Part shown: positions 54,353-63,563 of the stretch, one piece after another
How positions within the stretch are numbered: position 1 is the stretch's first letter
Layout: every line of letters begins with the position of its first letter
NCBI GenBank assembly: GCA_036785705.1
Contig: JAWUZG010000135.1
Span: 4,216,001 to 4,280,000 of the forward strand
Direction: 5' to 3'
Source of the DNA: Acanthornis magna
Taxonomy: Eukaryota; Chordata; Aves; Passeriformes; Acanthizidae
Length of the DNA stretch: 64,000 bases
Notes under the pieces: generated by a model
What the model was told of the DNA's origin: nothing
Seen by the model: the letters and a program-made list of their open reading frames with translations, nothing else
Databases searched by the model: none
Program-made: the position numbers and the translations under genes

Positions 54353-56763
54353 CCAGAACATTTCATTCTGTAAAGCATTTTGATGTATAAAAACTCCACA
54401 ATTTTTCCTTAGGCTGCATGATATTACACTAGTCTTGTTTTTAGTGAAATATTTTTCAGTGATTTCTCACATGATGTAGGGGTTCTGTATACAAAGAAGG
54501 AGAAATAATGGTTGCAGATAAATTTTTTCGCTTACTGAATTCCATAAAATGCGTACTCACCTTCTTTGTACTTACAGAGTAAAATTATTTTTAAAATTTC
54601 CAAATATTTTGTTAAATCTTCCTTCTTGTTGCTTTTTTCTTCCCCTCTAAAGCCTATATTAGCATTCCTACTTTAGGACTTTTACCAATTGTTTAAATTA
54701 CAATACAATTTTGAGATAATTCAACCTCTAAATAGCAGAATTTAGTAGCAAATTATCACCTTAAGTGAAATCACAGAAATCATTGATGCAATAATCCATT
54801 ACACTTTTGTTACCAGTTTCTTGTTGGTTGTTATTCACCTGCATTACAGTCAGTAACTTCACAGGAGAAAAGCAGACCTCAGTAGAAAGAACATCAACCA
54901 ACCTGGTCAAGACTACCACCTCCAAATTTACAGTTTTTGTTATATTTTTATATTTCTATTATATTCATATGCTCTGGACAGTTCCTCCAGCTTCATTTAG
55001 ACAGGGTCAATAGAACCTAACCGTTCTTTTCTGGGTTTCTAGAGAGAATTAGAAAATAGTATCTGTTCATTTCCTTGCAAATCTCAACATTTTATCAAGA
55101 CAGGAATGCATTACTGCAAAGAGTTCATTTGTGAAGCAGGTTCTACAGATTAGATTTAAAGATTTAAATAGGTATTTTTTTTGTGATTGTCATTTTTGTT
55201 TCCCTTTTGAATTGTCTTTAAAGACAAACTGACAGCCTTGTAAATTAAATAGAAATTGTTATGTCTGAAATTCATGTGCATTCATTAATATTGGAAGTTA
55301 ATGTTATAAAAATCTTCAGCCATATCATAATCTCTTTAAGTGCTACTAATGCATACTCATACTTTTCTTATGTTGTCTTCTGTCACTAAAAAGTAGATTC
55401 TGCTTTCATTTACTGTAGCTACAAACTACTGACAGCATAGCTCATTTCCGAGCATGTAAAACTGTAATTAAGATTGTGGCATGCAGTTTTGCCTCCCTGG
55501 TGCACTACAAAAAGAAAACTGACTTTCCCCAAAATTTCTTATCTGCAAAAGGAATTTTGGGACACTTTAAGAGAGTGCATTCAGTGACTTTTTATAATCT
55601 TTATTTCCTACTCCATTACAGAATTGCATAGACTAATAGCACTATTTTTTTTAAGCAGAACGAGATTCAGCTTGTGAGCAGTAAACCACAATTCAGTAGA
55701 AAAAGGTCTATGTGAAAATTCATTGCAAACATAAACAAGAATATCTCTGTTGACTGCACTGGCCTTGTGCATTTCAGGAGACAGAGTAGTCTAAGAAGTC
55801 AGTACCTCAGTCAGGACAGATGGATGTATTTTACTCTCTTTTAGTCTCGTTCTATCAGCTGTGTGATTCAGCTGGCATCTGTGCTTTGGTTTTCATGCTA
55901 CAGATCCTGTTATATCAGTTCCAGTGACACAGAAGTAGTAATTCATCTGTATGCTGACTTTTCTGACACAGGTATGTTTGAGATCATGGAGGTGTTATTT
56001 TAAAGAGCACATTGTTACATTGGTCATGGAGTTACACAGCATTGTCTGTTTTACAGAGAAGTTTCTATGAATGAAATGCACTGTTACTATTGAATAATTA
56101 AGCTTCATTGTGGCAATTTTTACGTATGAAGAGTATGAGAGGAGATCTGTCAGTAACATCTGAATAATAAGCCTGAGATGTACCAAATGCCTTGTGGAAA
56201 TGTGGTTCCTAGAGCTGTTCTCCCATGCTGAATTCTAAATATAGGCTTCTGAGATGGAGTAAAATCAGCATTCAAAGCATATTTGTGTTAGGGCTGTTAA
56301 AGGATTTACTTCCCATTCACTACCAGCATTTTTGCTCTCACATTTCTCATCCGTTTACCTACAGACTTACCACAGGGCTTCATTGTGTGCCCTCTTCTGT
56401 CACACAAATGTGCTGGCTAGCAGAAAACTAACCATTACTGTATTGATTTTCTTTCATGCCTGCAAGTCATGAAGGTTTTGTGATTAATATAAATCAATAT
56501 TTGTGGTAGAGCAGAAAGTGATTTGCGTAACTGCTGATGAAAAAGAGAACACTGAAACTTTCATTCAACATCATTTTTATCTGTAAATATTTGTCTTAAT
56601 AGGATTTCCACTGTACCAGGCTTCATACTATGAAGCAGGAAGTTTTTGGTGTGATATTGGCAGAATTTCCTCAGCTGTGACCCCCTACAATTTTAACACA
56701 ATTTTAAAAAGAGCTAGAATCTAAGCTAGATACCCTGTTTCCTTATTACTTGTTAGAGGAGAG
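54353..56763. other. Unannotated stretch
   Basis: AT-rich DNA without recognisable gene or transposon. Confidence 0.45.
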
Positions 56764-56859
56764 ATGGGATGGGATGGGATGGGGATAGAATAGAATAGAA
56801 TAGAATAGAATAGAATAGAATAGAATAGAATAGAATAGAATAGAATAGAATAGAATAGA
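56764..56859. repeat. Compound pentanucleotide microsatellite (GATGG)n(TAGAA)n
   Basis: About four GATGG units (56764-56785) run into fourteen perfect TAGAA units (56786-56855). The TAGAA/ATTCT unit resembles the CR1 3'-end octamer. The array sits exactly at the 3' end of the CR1-like fragment that follows, so it most likely expanded from that tail. Confidence 0.93.
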
Positions 56860-57075
56860 TTATTTCAGTTGAAGTGCAATAATCACCTAGTCCACCCACC
56901 TGACCAAGGACCAACCAAGTCAAAGCTTGTACGTAAGGGCCTTGTCAAAATGCCTCTTAAACCCTGACAGGCTTGGGACCTCACTACCTCTCTAGGAAAG
57001 GCTGTTCCAGTGTTTGACCCCCCTTTCAGTTAAAAAATGCTTGCTACAGTCCAGTCTAAAGCTCCAGATGAAGGG
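56860..57075 (-). mobile_element. CR1-family 3' end fragment
   Basis: Read on the minus strand, the segment matches the conserved CR1 3' terminal text. On the plus strand it shows CCAAGTCAAAGC, then GGAAAGGCTGTTCCAGTGTT, then CCCTTTCAGTTAAAAAATGC and CAGTCTAAAGCTCC, in the family order. It is a short, diverged, 5'-truncated copy with no reverse transcriptase. Its 3' end is the microsatellite at 56764-56859. It belongs to a different, older copy than the CR1 at 3195-4550. Confidence 0.85.
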
Positions 57076-59179
57076 CATTAAATTGTTCCTTGAAAACTAA
57101 AAGAGTTGTACATAGTGTACAGGTGCAAGGTGAAAGAGTGTGCATAGTGATAATGCTGGGCTTTTTGCAGGCTAGAAAATTGCAGTCTTAGCTATACAGC
57201 TTATCTGCTCTTCTCTGTAATAGCAGGAGGAGAGCAGATAAGTATTTATATACCTATTTTATATAAGTTCACCAGTATTTCCCTTTTGCTTTCCTCATGC
57301 GGGATTCATTTCAGTCTCTTTTTTACCAACCCTCTATAAAGAGATCAAAAAACAACAACTGTAAACTTTGAAATTGTAATTATAAACTTAATCTATTAAA
57401 GGTATGTGTTCATATGCTACATGCATACAAGTATAGTATAAGAGTATTATGCAAGTGATGGGGAAATGATTTTCACATAAAGTCTTTGTAGATACTATGG
57501 ATGTGATTCATAGGTCAAATTGCAGCTAGAAATTATATTCTTCCTGTGCTCTTTTTTTCAAGAAAAAAATAAGCTATTGCTGTGGACTTGGTATATAATC
57601 ATTTTAAGGCATAAAAGGATGTGTATGGATTTTGAAAACTTAGTTACTGGTTTTCAAAATGGAAGAAATCCAGAGCATGATCCTCTTCCACACTTTTTTC
57701 AGCTGTTTGTACAAATTCTGCACAGAAAACTGGCCTGCCACACATGTTGTAAAATATATATATATATTAGAAAACAGTTTTGCAATACTTCATTTTTCTC
57801 ACTGTTATGACTGGATTTGTATCAACAAATCCACCTTTTAAAATCTTCACATTGTAAGTATGTAAGTAGCTCAGGGAAAACAGGTCTCTGATATGGGCTA
57901 GTAACTGAGTGTACTGAAGTAAATGGTGGTTCTGTATCCCTTTAAAGTTTAAAATTACTTAAAACTGTATTACAGCTAAATTAGCTATGCTTTCGGGGCT
58001 ACATATGTTTTTATATTTCTAAGGAACACAGCATAGCAAATGGTCTAATCTGACTGCCACAGCCTGTCTTTGGACCTGAGTATGTGAAATGTCAGTGATC
58101 ACAGTCATAGACTTTGGCAGTGTGTTGTCGATAAAAGATGTACAGTCCTAAACAGACATCAATATTGTAACACACTGTAGAAAATCCCCATTTCAGTGTT
58201 GAGATATACAATTTTCAAAGTAAAGAAATCAAAAGGGGGAATGCTTCCATCCAGCCTGTCTACAGCATGAACTGAGAAAGGGAAAAAATAAGTGATTAAA
58301 TTTTGATCAACTTTATGCAGATGTTTGTATCAAAGAACTCTTTTTGAATCTTTGTTTCTTGGTATTAGAAATGGATGTTTGGCACAAGCTGGATGCATAG
58401 AAGTCAGACTGCTTGTATTTTTTGGTAGAATTAAGGCTGAGAAATGCAGGTGAATCCTTGGAAGTTAACATTGCATACACTGATGAGAATTGTAGAATGT
58501 GCAAATTATATGTTACACTAGATAGAGATTTCCTTTTAATGCTAAAGAGTTTTCTCTGGTGGTTCTTGTATTTATGTCATTTGTGTGAGTGTTGTGTCAT
58601 TTGTATGAGTGTTGTAACAACTAGTGTGGCAACAATTTTGCTTGTGCTTGATTGCTGTCAAACTCAGTGTCCCAGAACCAAGGAATTTGCCTGATATTGA
58701 CATGAGTCACTGGTTATCTGATGCAGAAACAAGGTTTGCATAAGTCCCAGCACTTTACATCAGTAGTTTGACCAGTAAATCATGTGTAGTTTCATTGCTC
58801 TTGTTTTGTACTTGTTTTTTGATACACTGGTATTCGCCCCTGCCAACTGCTTGTCAGTCTGGTACTTTCTGAATGACTACCTTGTCTCCTACTTTTGAAT
58901 AACAGCAGGGGCAGGTGGCTGCGTAGTTTCCAATCAAGAAGGAATGCTAATGAATTATAAAGAACTTCTGACTTGCATTTAATAGCACCATGACATGTTA
59001 TAACAGCCTGCCAAATACAACATTTCTTATAAATCACACTTCAAGGGACAAAAGTATCCACCTCTCGTATCTGAGGCCTCTGCAAAAGTCAGTGTTTGAA
59101 GATGACACAATCTGCTCCACCTTGTAAAGTACCCTCTTATGATAAATGTTTCTTTCTTTCATGCACAAAATAAGATAAT
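57076..59179. other. Unannotated stretch
   Basis: AT-rich DNA with no recognisable repeat apart from short TA runs near 57757. Minus-strand frames at 58792-59037 and 59034-59216 lie next to the long frame that follows but show no domain. Confidence 0.45.
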
Positions 59180-59938
59180 TTAACATTTTCTCGCTTCTCC
59201 CCAACCACAACGGCACTGAGCACTTTGTCTCATTTTAGGAAACACTCTATTGTTCTTTTGCAGGAAGAAAATCCATTTCAGGGATGGTGTTTGAATAATA
59301 ATTGGCAGCATGCCTGAAGTATTGACATTGAGATATTGACATTGACTCATTGGAGGCCAAATCTGAGTCGGGGTTAGCAGCTGTGCAGATAACAGGCACG
59401 GATAAGTGAACCATTGAAATGGCCCCATCTTGATTTGTATCCGCTTTTGTCTTCTAGCTGTTTCAGAAGCACAGGTGTTCTTCACTCTGGAGCAGTGAAT
59501 TGCGGGTCCTCTGGCCGTAACCTCGCCTTCAGTGAGGGTCATCGGGACTTGGAACGGTGCTCTGGACTTGGTTGGTAAAGTGCCTGTTTTTCCACGGAGC
59601 ACAGCTTCAGTCTCCAGGCAGGAAGAGGTGGGCAGGTGCGTGTGGAGAAGATGACGAATGTGCAGAGTTTCGGCAAAGTGGAACTTCCAAGCTGTTCGAT
59701 ACCTTGGCAAGGTAAGCTGCTTTCTCATCTCGCCATTTTTCTTGCCCGAGACTTCACTTGCTATGGCCTGCCACGCAATATTTCCTAAATATTTCCTCCT
59801 GTTGTCTCTCTCCGCCTGGGTTGTACGCGGACTCTCTGGAAGGCTTGAGGCCAGGCCTGAACCTATGTCTTGGATGTTTTTGACCACTTGGAGTCCTCTG
59901 TGTTTTGAGGCTTCCATTGACACGTTCAGCCTCAGCAC
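59180..59938 (-). CDS. 252-codon open frame, hypothetical
   Basis: This is the longest frame in the window not made of simple repeat. Read from 59938 down to a stop at 59180-59182, it begins directly beside the homopyrimidine block. The translation is mixed in composition, with basic patches such as RRQKRIQIK and several cysteines near the end, and no signal peptide, membrane segment or domain I recognise. DNA here is richer in GC and CpG than the flanks, which makes long frames more likely by chance. With uniform bases I would expect well under one such frame in 128 kb of strand sequence. The plus strand of the same stretch holds an ATG at 59651 with a short frame to a good donor (AAG then GTAAGC at 59712), so the strand of any real gene is undecided. 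Confidence 0.2.
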   Translation of the reverse strand: MLRLNVSMEASKHRGLQVVKNIQDIGSGLASSLPESPRTTQAERDNRRKYLGNIAWQAIASEVSGKKNGEMRKQLTLPRYRTAWKFHFAETLHIRHLLHTHLPTSSCLETEAVLRGKTGTLPTKSRAPFQVPMTLTEGEVTARGPAIHCSRVKNTCASETARRQKRIQIKMGPFQWFTYPCLLSAQLLTPTQIWPPMSQCQYLNVNTSGMLPIIIQTPSLKWIFFLQKNNRVFPKMRQSAQCRCGWGEARKC

Positions 59939-60030
59939 CTTCCTTTCTTTCTCTCTTTCTCTCTTTCTTTCTCACTTTCTTTCTCTCTCTCTCTCTCTTT
60001 TCTTTCATTCTTTTCCTCTTTCTTTCTTTC

Positions 60031-60114
<84 letters not shown>

Positions 60115-61032
60115 TTTCTTTCTTTCTTTCTTTCTTTCTTTCTTTCCCTCATTCTCTCTTTCTCTCTTTCAATCTTTATCGCTCTCTTTATCTCTCTATC
60201 TTTCTCTCCTTTTTTCTTTCCCTCTTTCTTTCTCTCTCTCTCTTTCTCTCTTCCCCTCTTTCTTTCTTTCTTAATTCCTCTCTTTCTCTCTATCTTTCTC
60301 TCTTTCTCTACTTCTTTCTTTCTCTCTTTCTCTCTATCCTTCTCCCTTTCTTTCTTTCTCTCTCTCTTTCATTCTTTCTTTTTCTTTCTCCTTCCTTCCT
60401 TCCTTCCTTCCTTCCTTCCTTCCTTCCTTCCTTCCTTCCTTCCTTCCTTCCTTCCTTCCTTCCTTCCTTCCTTCCTTCCTTCCTTCCTTCCTTCCTTCCT
60501 TCCTTCCTTCCTTCCTTCCTTCCTTCCTTCCTTCCTTCCTTCCTTCCTTCCTTCCTTTCCCTCATTCTCTCTTTCTCTCTTTCAATCTTTATCGCTCTCT
60601 TTATCTCTCTTTCTATCTTTCTCTCCTTTTTTCTTTCCCTCTTTCTTTCTCTCTCTCTCTTTCTTTCTCTCTTCCCCTCTTTCTTTCTTTCTTAATTCCT
60701 CTCTTTCTCTCTATCTTTCTCTCTTTCTCTACTTCTTTCTTTCTTTCTATCCTTCTCCCTTTCTTTCTTTCTCTCTCTCTTTCATTCTTTCTCTTTCTCC
60801 TTCCTTCCTTCCTTCCTTCCTTCCTTCCTTCCTTCCTTCCTTCCTTCCTTCCTTCCTTCCTTCCTTCCTTCCTTCCTTCCTTCCTTCCTTCCTTCCTTCC
60901 TTCCTTCCTTCCTTCCTTCCTTCCTTCCTTCCTTCCTTCCTTCCTTCCTTCCTTCCTCTCTTTCTTCCTCTCTTTCTTCCTCTCTTTCTTTCTCTCTTTC
61001 TTTCTCTCTTTCTTTTCCTCTTTCTTTTCCTC
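59939..61032. repeat. Homopyrimidine satellite-like block (CTTT)n/(CTTC)n with 410-bp duplication
   Basis: Almost 1.1 kb in which the plus strand is nearly all C and T. In order: mixed CTTT/CTCT; pure (CTTT)n about 60030-60140; mixed block A 60146-60390; pure (CTTC)n 60391-60557; mixed block B 60558-60799; pure (CTTC)n 60800-60957; then CTCTTTCTTC-type units. Blocks A and B are near-identical and carry the same rare A and G positions (CAATCTTTATCGCTC, CTTAATTCC), offset about 409-413 bases, so one whole A-plus-(CTTC)n unit was tandemly duplicated. The hundreds-of-codons frames here (repeated FLS/LPSF on plus, KERKKERK/EGRK on minus) are repeat artefacts. Confidence 0.95.
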
Positions 61033-61446
61033 TCTTGTTTTCTGCCGTCTCCACACTTCCCTGAGGCGCCGTGGTGCCACAGGGGAGCCTGGCTTCCAAT
61101 AACATTCCACGGCGTCAACACAGCCAGCGTCTCCAGGGTGCCTGCCTGTGACACGGTGACAACACCGCCGTGTCACAATGGCCCCTGGCTTGGGCAAGAT
61201 CCAGGGTGCCAGTTGGCCCTTGGCTGTGGGAGCGGCTGGCTGGCTGGGAGCTCCTGCCTGGCCAGAGGCTGGGGGAGAAGCGGCAGGGGCAGGGCGCACA
61301 CAGTATTGTGGCCCCTTCCTCGTGTGCCCACGAGGCCCGAGGCTGGCCCTGCCGCAGGCCTGGTGGTACGCAAGGCCCACTGCTGTGAGGCCTTGGCTGT
61401 GCAGGTGACAGCAGTGTCCTGGCGTGGAGCATGGCTGCTCCAGGCC

Positions 61447-61480
61447 GGGGGGGTGGGGAGTGGGGGCCGCCTGGGGTGGG
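61447..61480 (+). other. Potential G-quadruplex
   Basis: Five or more G-runs of 3-7 separated by 1-6 bases (G7, T, G4, AGT, G5, CCGCCT, G4, T, G3) on the plus strand. Confidence 0.6.
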
Positions 61481-61790
61481 AAAGCGGCAGGGATGAGCCC
61501 TTGGCCTGCACACTGTGCTGCAGCTGCCCGTGCCGCGGGAGACTGAGTCCCTGTGCGAGCGAGCGAAGGCAGGCAGCCCTCTCCAGCAAACAGCCAGGGC
61601 CCTGCCGCCCCCCCAGCTCCCTGCAAAGGCCAGCTTGGGCAGCTTGGAGGCCAAAAGGGCAGTGGCAGGCAGTCTGCCGCTCCGACTTGTGTCTAGAGGT
61701 GAGGCAGAAATGTGCCATTTGGAGGGGGTGGGTGCCCCTTTCCTGCAGTCACAGCCACCCCGGGAGCACAGCCGGAGTTGGGCGGGGCAC

Positions 61791-61819
61791 GGGGGGAGGG
61801 AAAGCTGGGGGGGTGGGAA
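61791..61819 (+). other. Potential G-quadruplex
   Basis: Four G-runs (G6, A, G3, AAAGCT, G7, T, G3) on the plus strand, between the two GC boxes. Confidence 0.6.
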
Positions 61820-62020
61820 GGAGCAGGTTGCGCAGCAAAGCCCCGCCCCCGCCAAGAGGGCAGAATCATTGGCAAGTCACTCCTGGAGGCGCTTGAAAGC
61901 CCAGGGGGGCGCTTCCCGATGGAGGGAAGCAGGAGCCCGAGCACTGCCAGGGTGGCAGCACATAGGCTGGCGAGAGAAAGCGTGAGAAAGAAGCGGACGG
62001 CTCTCCGCGGTCCGGCAAAG

Positions 62021-62100
62021 ATGCGAACAGAAGAGGCTACGTGGAGAATACATTCTCCACGCACGCTACCTTCTCCGGGAGCTGAACTTGCACGAGTTTT
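62021..62100 (+). CDS. Possible first coding exon, gene unknown
   Basis: An ATG at 62021 (A at -3) opens a frame of 26 codons plus two bases up to 62100, where a perfect GTAAGT follows. The last exonic bases (TTTT) are not consensus. The frame is open much further upstream: in-frame ATGs lie at 61919 and 61712, so the N-terminus is uncertain. The peptide near the junction reads SPGAELARV. Joined to the acceptor at 62980, the split codon becomes TTG (Leu) and the frame continues open through 62981-63059. It sits at the downstream edge of the CpG-rich segment, as expected for exon 1. A non-coding first exon is also possible. Confidence 0.3.
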
Positions 62101-62126
62101 GTAAGTCTAAAGCTGGAGCAAAGTGT

Positions 62127-62157
62127 TTCTCTCTCTCTCTCGCTCCCTCTCTCTCTG
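62127..62157. repeat. (CT)n tract
   Basis: About 31 bases of CT dinucleotides interrupted by CGCTCC, just inside the putative intron after the GTAAGT at 62101. Confidence 0.85.
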
Positions 62158-62286
62158 CACATTGTCCCCGTGTCCCGGTGCTGCCAGAAAGGCAGCAAAA
62201 AAAAAGGTAACATCTCTTCCAATATATAATGGCATGAAATGAGTACTTTTAAATCTTAAGAACTTAAACATGTGTGAATAAATTAC

Positions 62287-62292
62287 TTTATT
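62287..62292 (-). terminator. Poly(A) signal AATAAA (minus strand)
   Basis: AATAAA on the minus strand (TTTATT on plus), about 340 bases beyond the stop at 62628 of the possible minus-strand terminal exon. AATAAA is frequent in AT-rich DNA, so it supports that model only weakly. Confidence 0.25.
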
Positions 62293-62627
62293 TAGAAGCT
62301 TCTTCTGAAATGGGCAACAAAAAACATTAAACTTGATTAATTTAGAAACATGGAAACCATTTTTTTTTAGGAAAAAATACACTTTTTTTTTTTTCCAATT
62401 TCTTTTTTAAATGCAGCATGTGGGTTTTGAACCAGCTAGTCTCACTTTGCTGCTTGAGTTACAACCTAAAACAGAGATGACTGGGGAGTTTTAGAACTGA
62501 ATCTAAGGCTTTTTTTTTTCCTTAGTATGGTGAAAAGAAATACACAGAAATCCCATATGGAAGCATACAACACTGACAACCTACCTGTGTCCATGATCAC
62601 TGACAAGCCAGGCTAACCAAAACTTGC

Positions 62628-62740
62628 TTAGTTTTGTATTAACCAGACAAAATTTAAGGCTCTTATAATATTTGTACATTGAGGCCCAAAAGAACACTGA
62701 TACCACTGCCAGTTCTTTCCATTTTTCTTATGTTTTTTCT
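62628..62740 (-). CDS. Possible terminal exon, 36 codons, gene unknown
   Basis: On the minus strand a rather weak acceptor (GTAGTTTATCTATAG) ends at 62741. Two leading bases and 36 codons follow to a stop at 62628-62630. The peptide starts KKHKKNGKNWQWYQCSFGPQ and has two cysteines. The frame matches the phase at which 63209-63290 would leave. The same frame is open further upstream (ATG at 62816), so the splice site is not required by the sequence. This is the weakest of the three minus-strand exons in this area. Confidence 0.18.
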
Positions 62741-62980
62741 CTATAGATAAACTACTACTGCTTTTCTTTTGACATACAGTTGTATGAAAAGGAGTAAGTA
62801 TTGCTCCTTTTATCATCTCAATAAAGAAAAAAAAAAATTATTTAGATATTGTTTATTTTCCAACCTATTCCTATAATTCAAACTAGGTGACATTACAAGT
62901 TCTAAAAATCAGTGCATCAAACATTTCCTTTAGCAAATCCATCTCCTTTAGTCATATAAACCCCTTTCTTCCCATTAAAG

Positions 62981-63059
62981 GTATTTGGAAATCAGTAAGT
63001 CAAGAGGAATCATGCACTATGTTCTTCCAGATGGCTGGCAGTCAATCTTCTCAGAGCAG
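62981..63059 (+). CDS. Possible second exon, gene unknown
   Basis: A good acceptor (AACCCCTTTCTTCCCATTAAAG) ends at 62980 and a consensus donor (GAGCAG then GTAATT) starts at 63060-63061; allowing the usual CAG/GT split, the exon is 62981-63059. With one leading base the frame gives 26 codons reading YLEISKSRGIMHYVLPDGWQ and ending SEQ, leaving in phase 0. The frame fits the first exon ending at 62100. A second frame (two leading bases, reading IWKSVSQEESC) is also open and would fit the donor at 59712 instead, so the choice rests on context. I do not recognise the protein. Confidence 0.33.
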
Positions 63060-63208
63060 GTAATTTAAATTACGTGTAAAAGCATAATTTGAAAATTATA
63101 TGAGCTGTTCACAAAATGCCAATGTAGAATATCTCAAATAAAATATTGTCCTTTCCAAGTTTTTAAACACTTGGTTAGCAAATGCCTGAAAAACATGTTT
63201 TAGCTCAC

Positions 63209-63290
63209 TGTTAGACCTTCCTTCCACAGTCACTATGTGAACAGCGCTGTCAGACACAATGACTGATGTAACTGGGCCATAGCAGGTGAT
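63209..63290 (-). CDS. Possible exon, 27 codons, gene unknown
   Basis: On the minus strand the acceptor GCCTGCTTCAGACAG ends at 63291 (a second AG lies four bases upstream, at 63295-63296) and a donor (AACA then GTGAGC) follows 63209. The frame from the nearer acceptor starts in phase 0 and reads ITCYGPVTSVIVSDSAVHIV, then TVEGRSN, leaving in phase 1. The alternation of hydrophobic residues is typical of beta strands, for example in a beta-propeller blade or OB-type sheet, but no motif fixes the family. It follows 63470-63563 in matching phase. The frame is open for 90 codons around this exon, so it is not just a short gap between stops. Confidence 0.35.
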
Positions 63291-63469
63291 CTGTCTGAAG
63301 CAGGCTAGAAATGCCCAGGGACAGTGACAAGGAGTGGAGTACCACCTGGTATTCATCAAATATGTCAAGTCCAGGTGGCAATTAGAAGTTTAACAGGACA
63401 AAATAAAACTGTGAAACAAAAGCTCACTATGTATTCAATTCTGAAACACTGAAATACCCATCTGATTAC

Positions 63470-63563
63470 CTTACGGAGAGGTCTTTTGGGGGAAAAGGGT
63501 AGCGGCCTATTGAAGGCACTGAAGAGAGTTAAATCCAGACCACAGTTGCACAACGCTTCCTGA
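63470..63563 (-). CDS. Possible exon, 31 codons, gene unknown
   Basis: On the minus strand the acceptor CACAGTTTTCGCTTTCAG ends at 63564 and a strong donor (CCGTAAG then GTAATC) follows 63470. Only the frame with one leading base is open throughout: 31 codons beginning QEALCNCGLDLTLFSAFNRP and ending SPKRPLRK, leaving in phase 0. A second AG four bases inside would make it a clean phase-0 exon starting at GAA. It contains several CpG, unusual for this AT-rich area and common in conserved coding sequence. The next exon of the same model is 63209-63290. Upstream exons would lie beyond the window or in 63.6-64.0 kb, where I found none that I can defend. Confidence 0.35.

Larger units (their letters stand above)
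61033..62100 (+). promoter_or_regulatory. GC- and CpG-rich segment, possible promoter
   Basis: Base composition changes abruptly after the pyrimidine block. By hand I count roughly 57 CpG in about 1.07 kb at a little over 60% GC, an observed/expected ratio near 0.5, far above the rest of the window but just under the usual island threshold. GC boxes (Sp1-type) occur at 61780-61787 (GGGCGGGG) and 61841-61853 (CCCCGCCCCCGCC). There is no TATA box. G-run clusters at 61447-61480 and 61791-61819 could form quadruplexes. The segment ends at a GTAAGT at 62101. A CpG-type promoter with a first exon on the plus strand is the simplest reading; a GC-rich diverged repeat is the alternative. Confidence 0.4.

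Noticed and set aside
59905..61896. 663-codon plus-strand frame and several 85-337 codon minus-strand frames
   Set aside because: Mostly translations of (CTTT)n and (CTTC)n repeats running on into GC-rich DNA; repeat units with no internal stops give long frames automatically.
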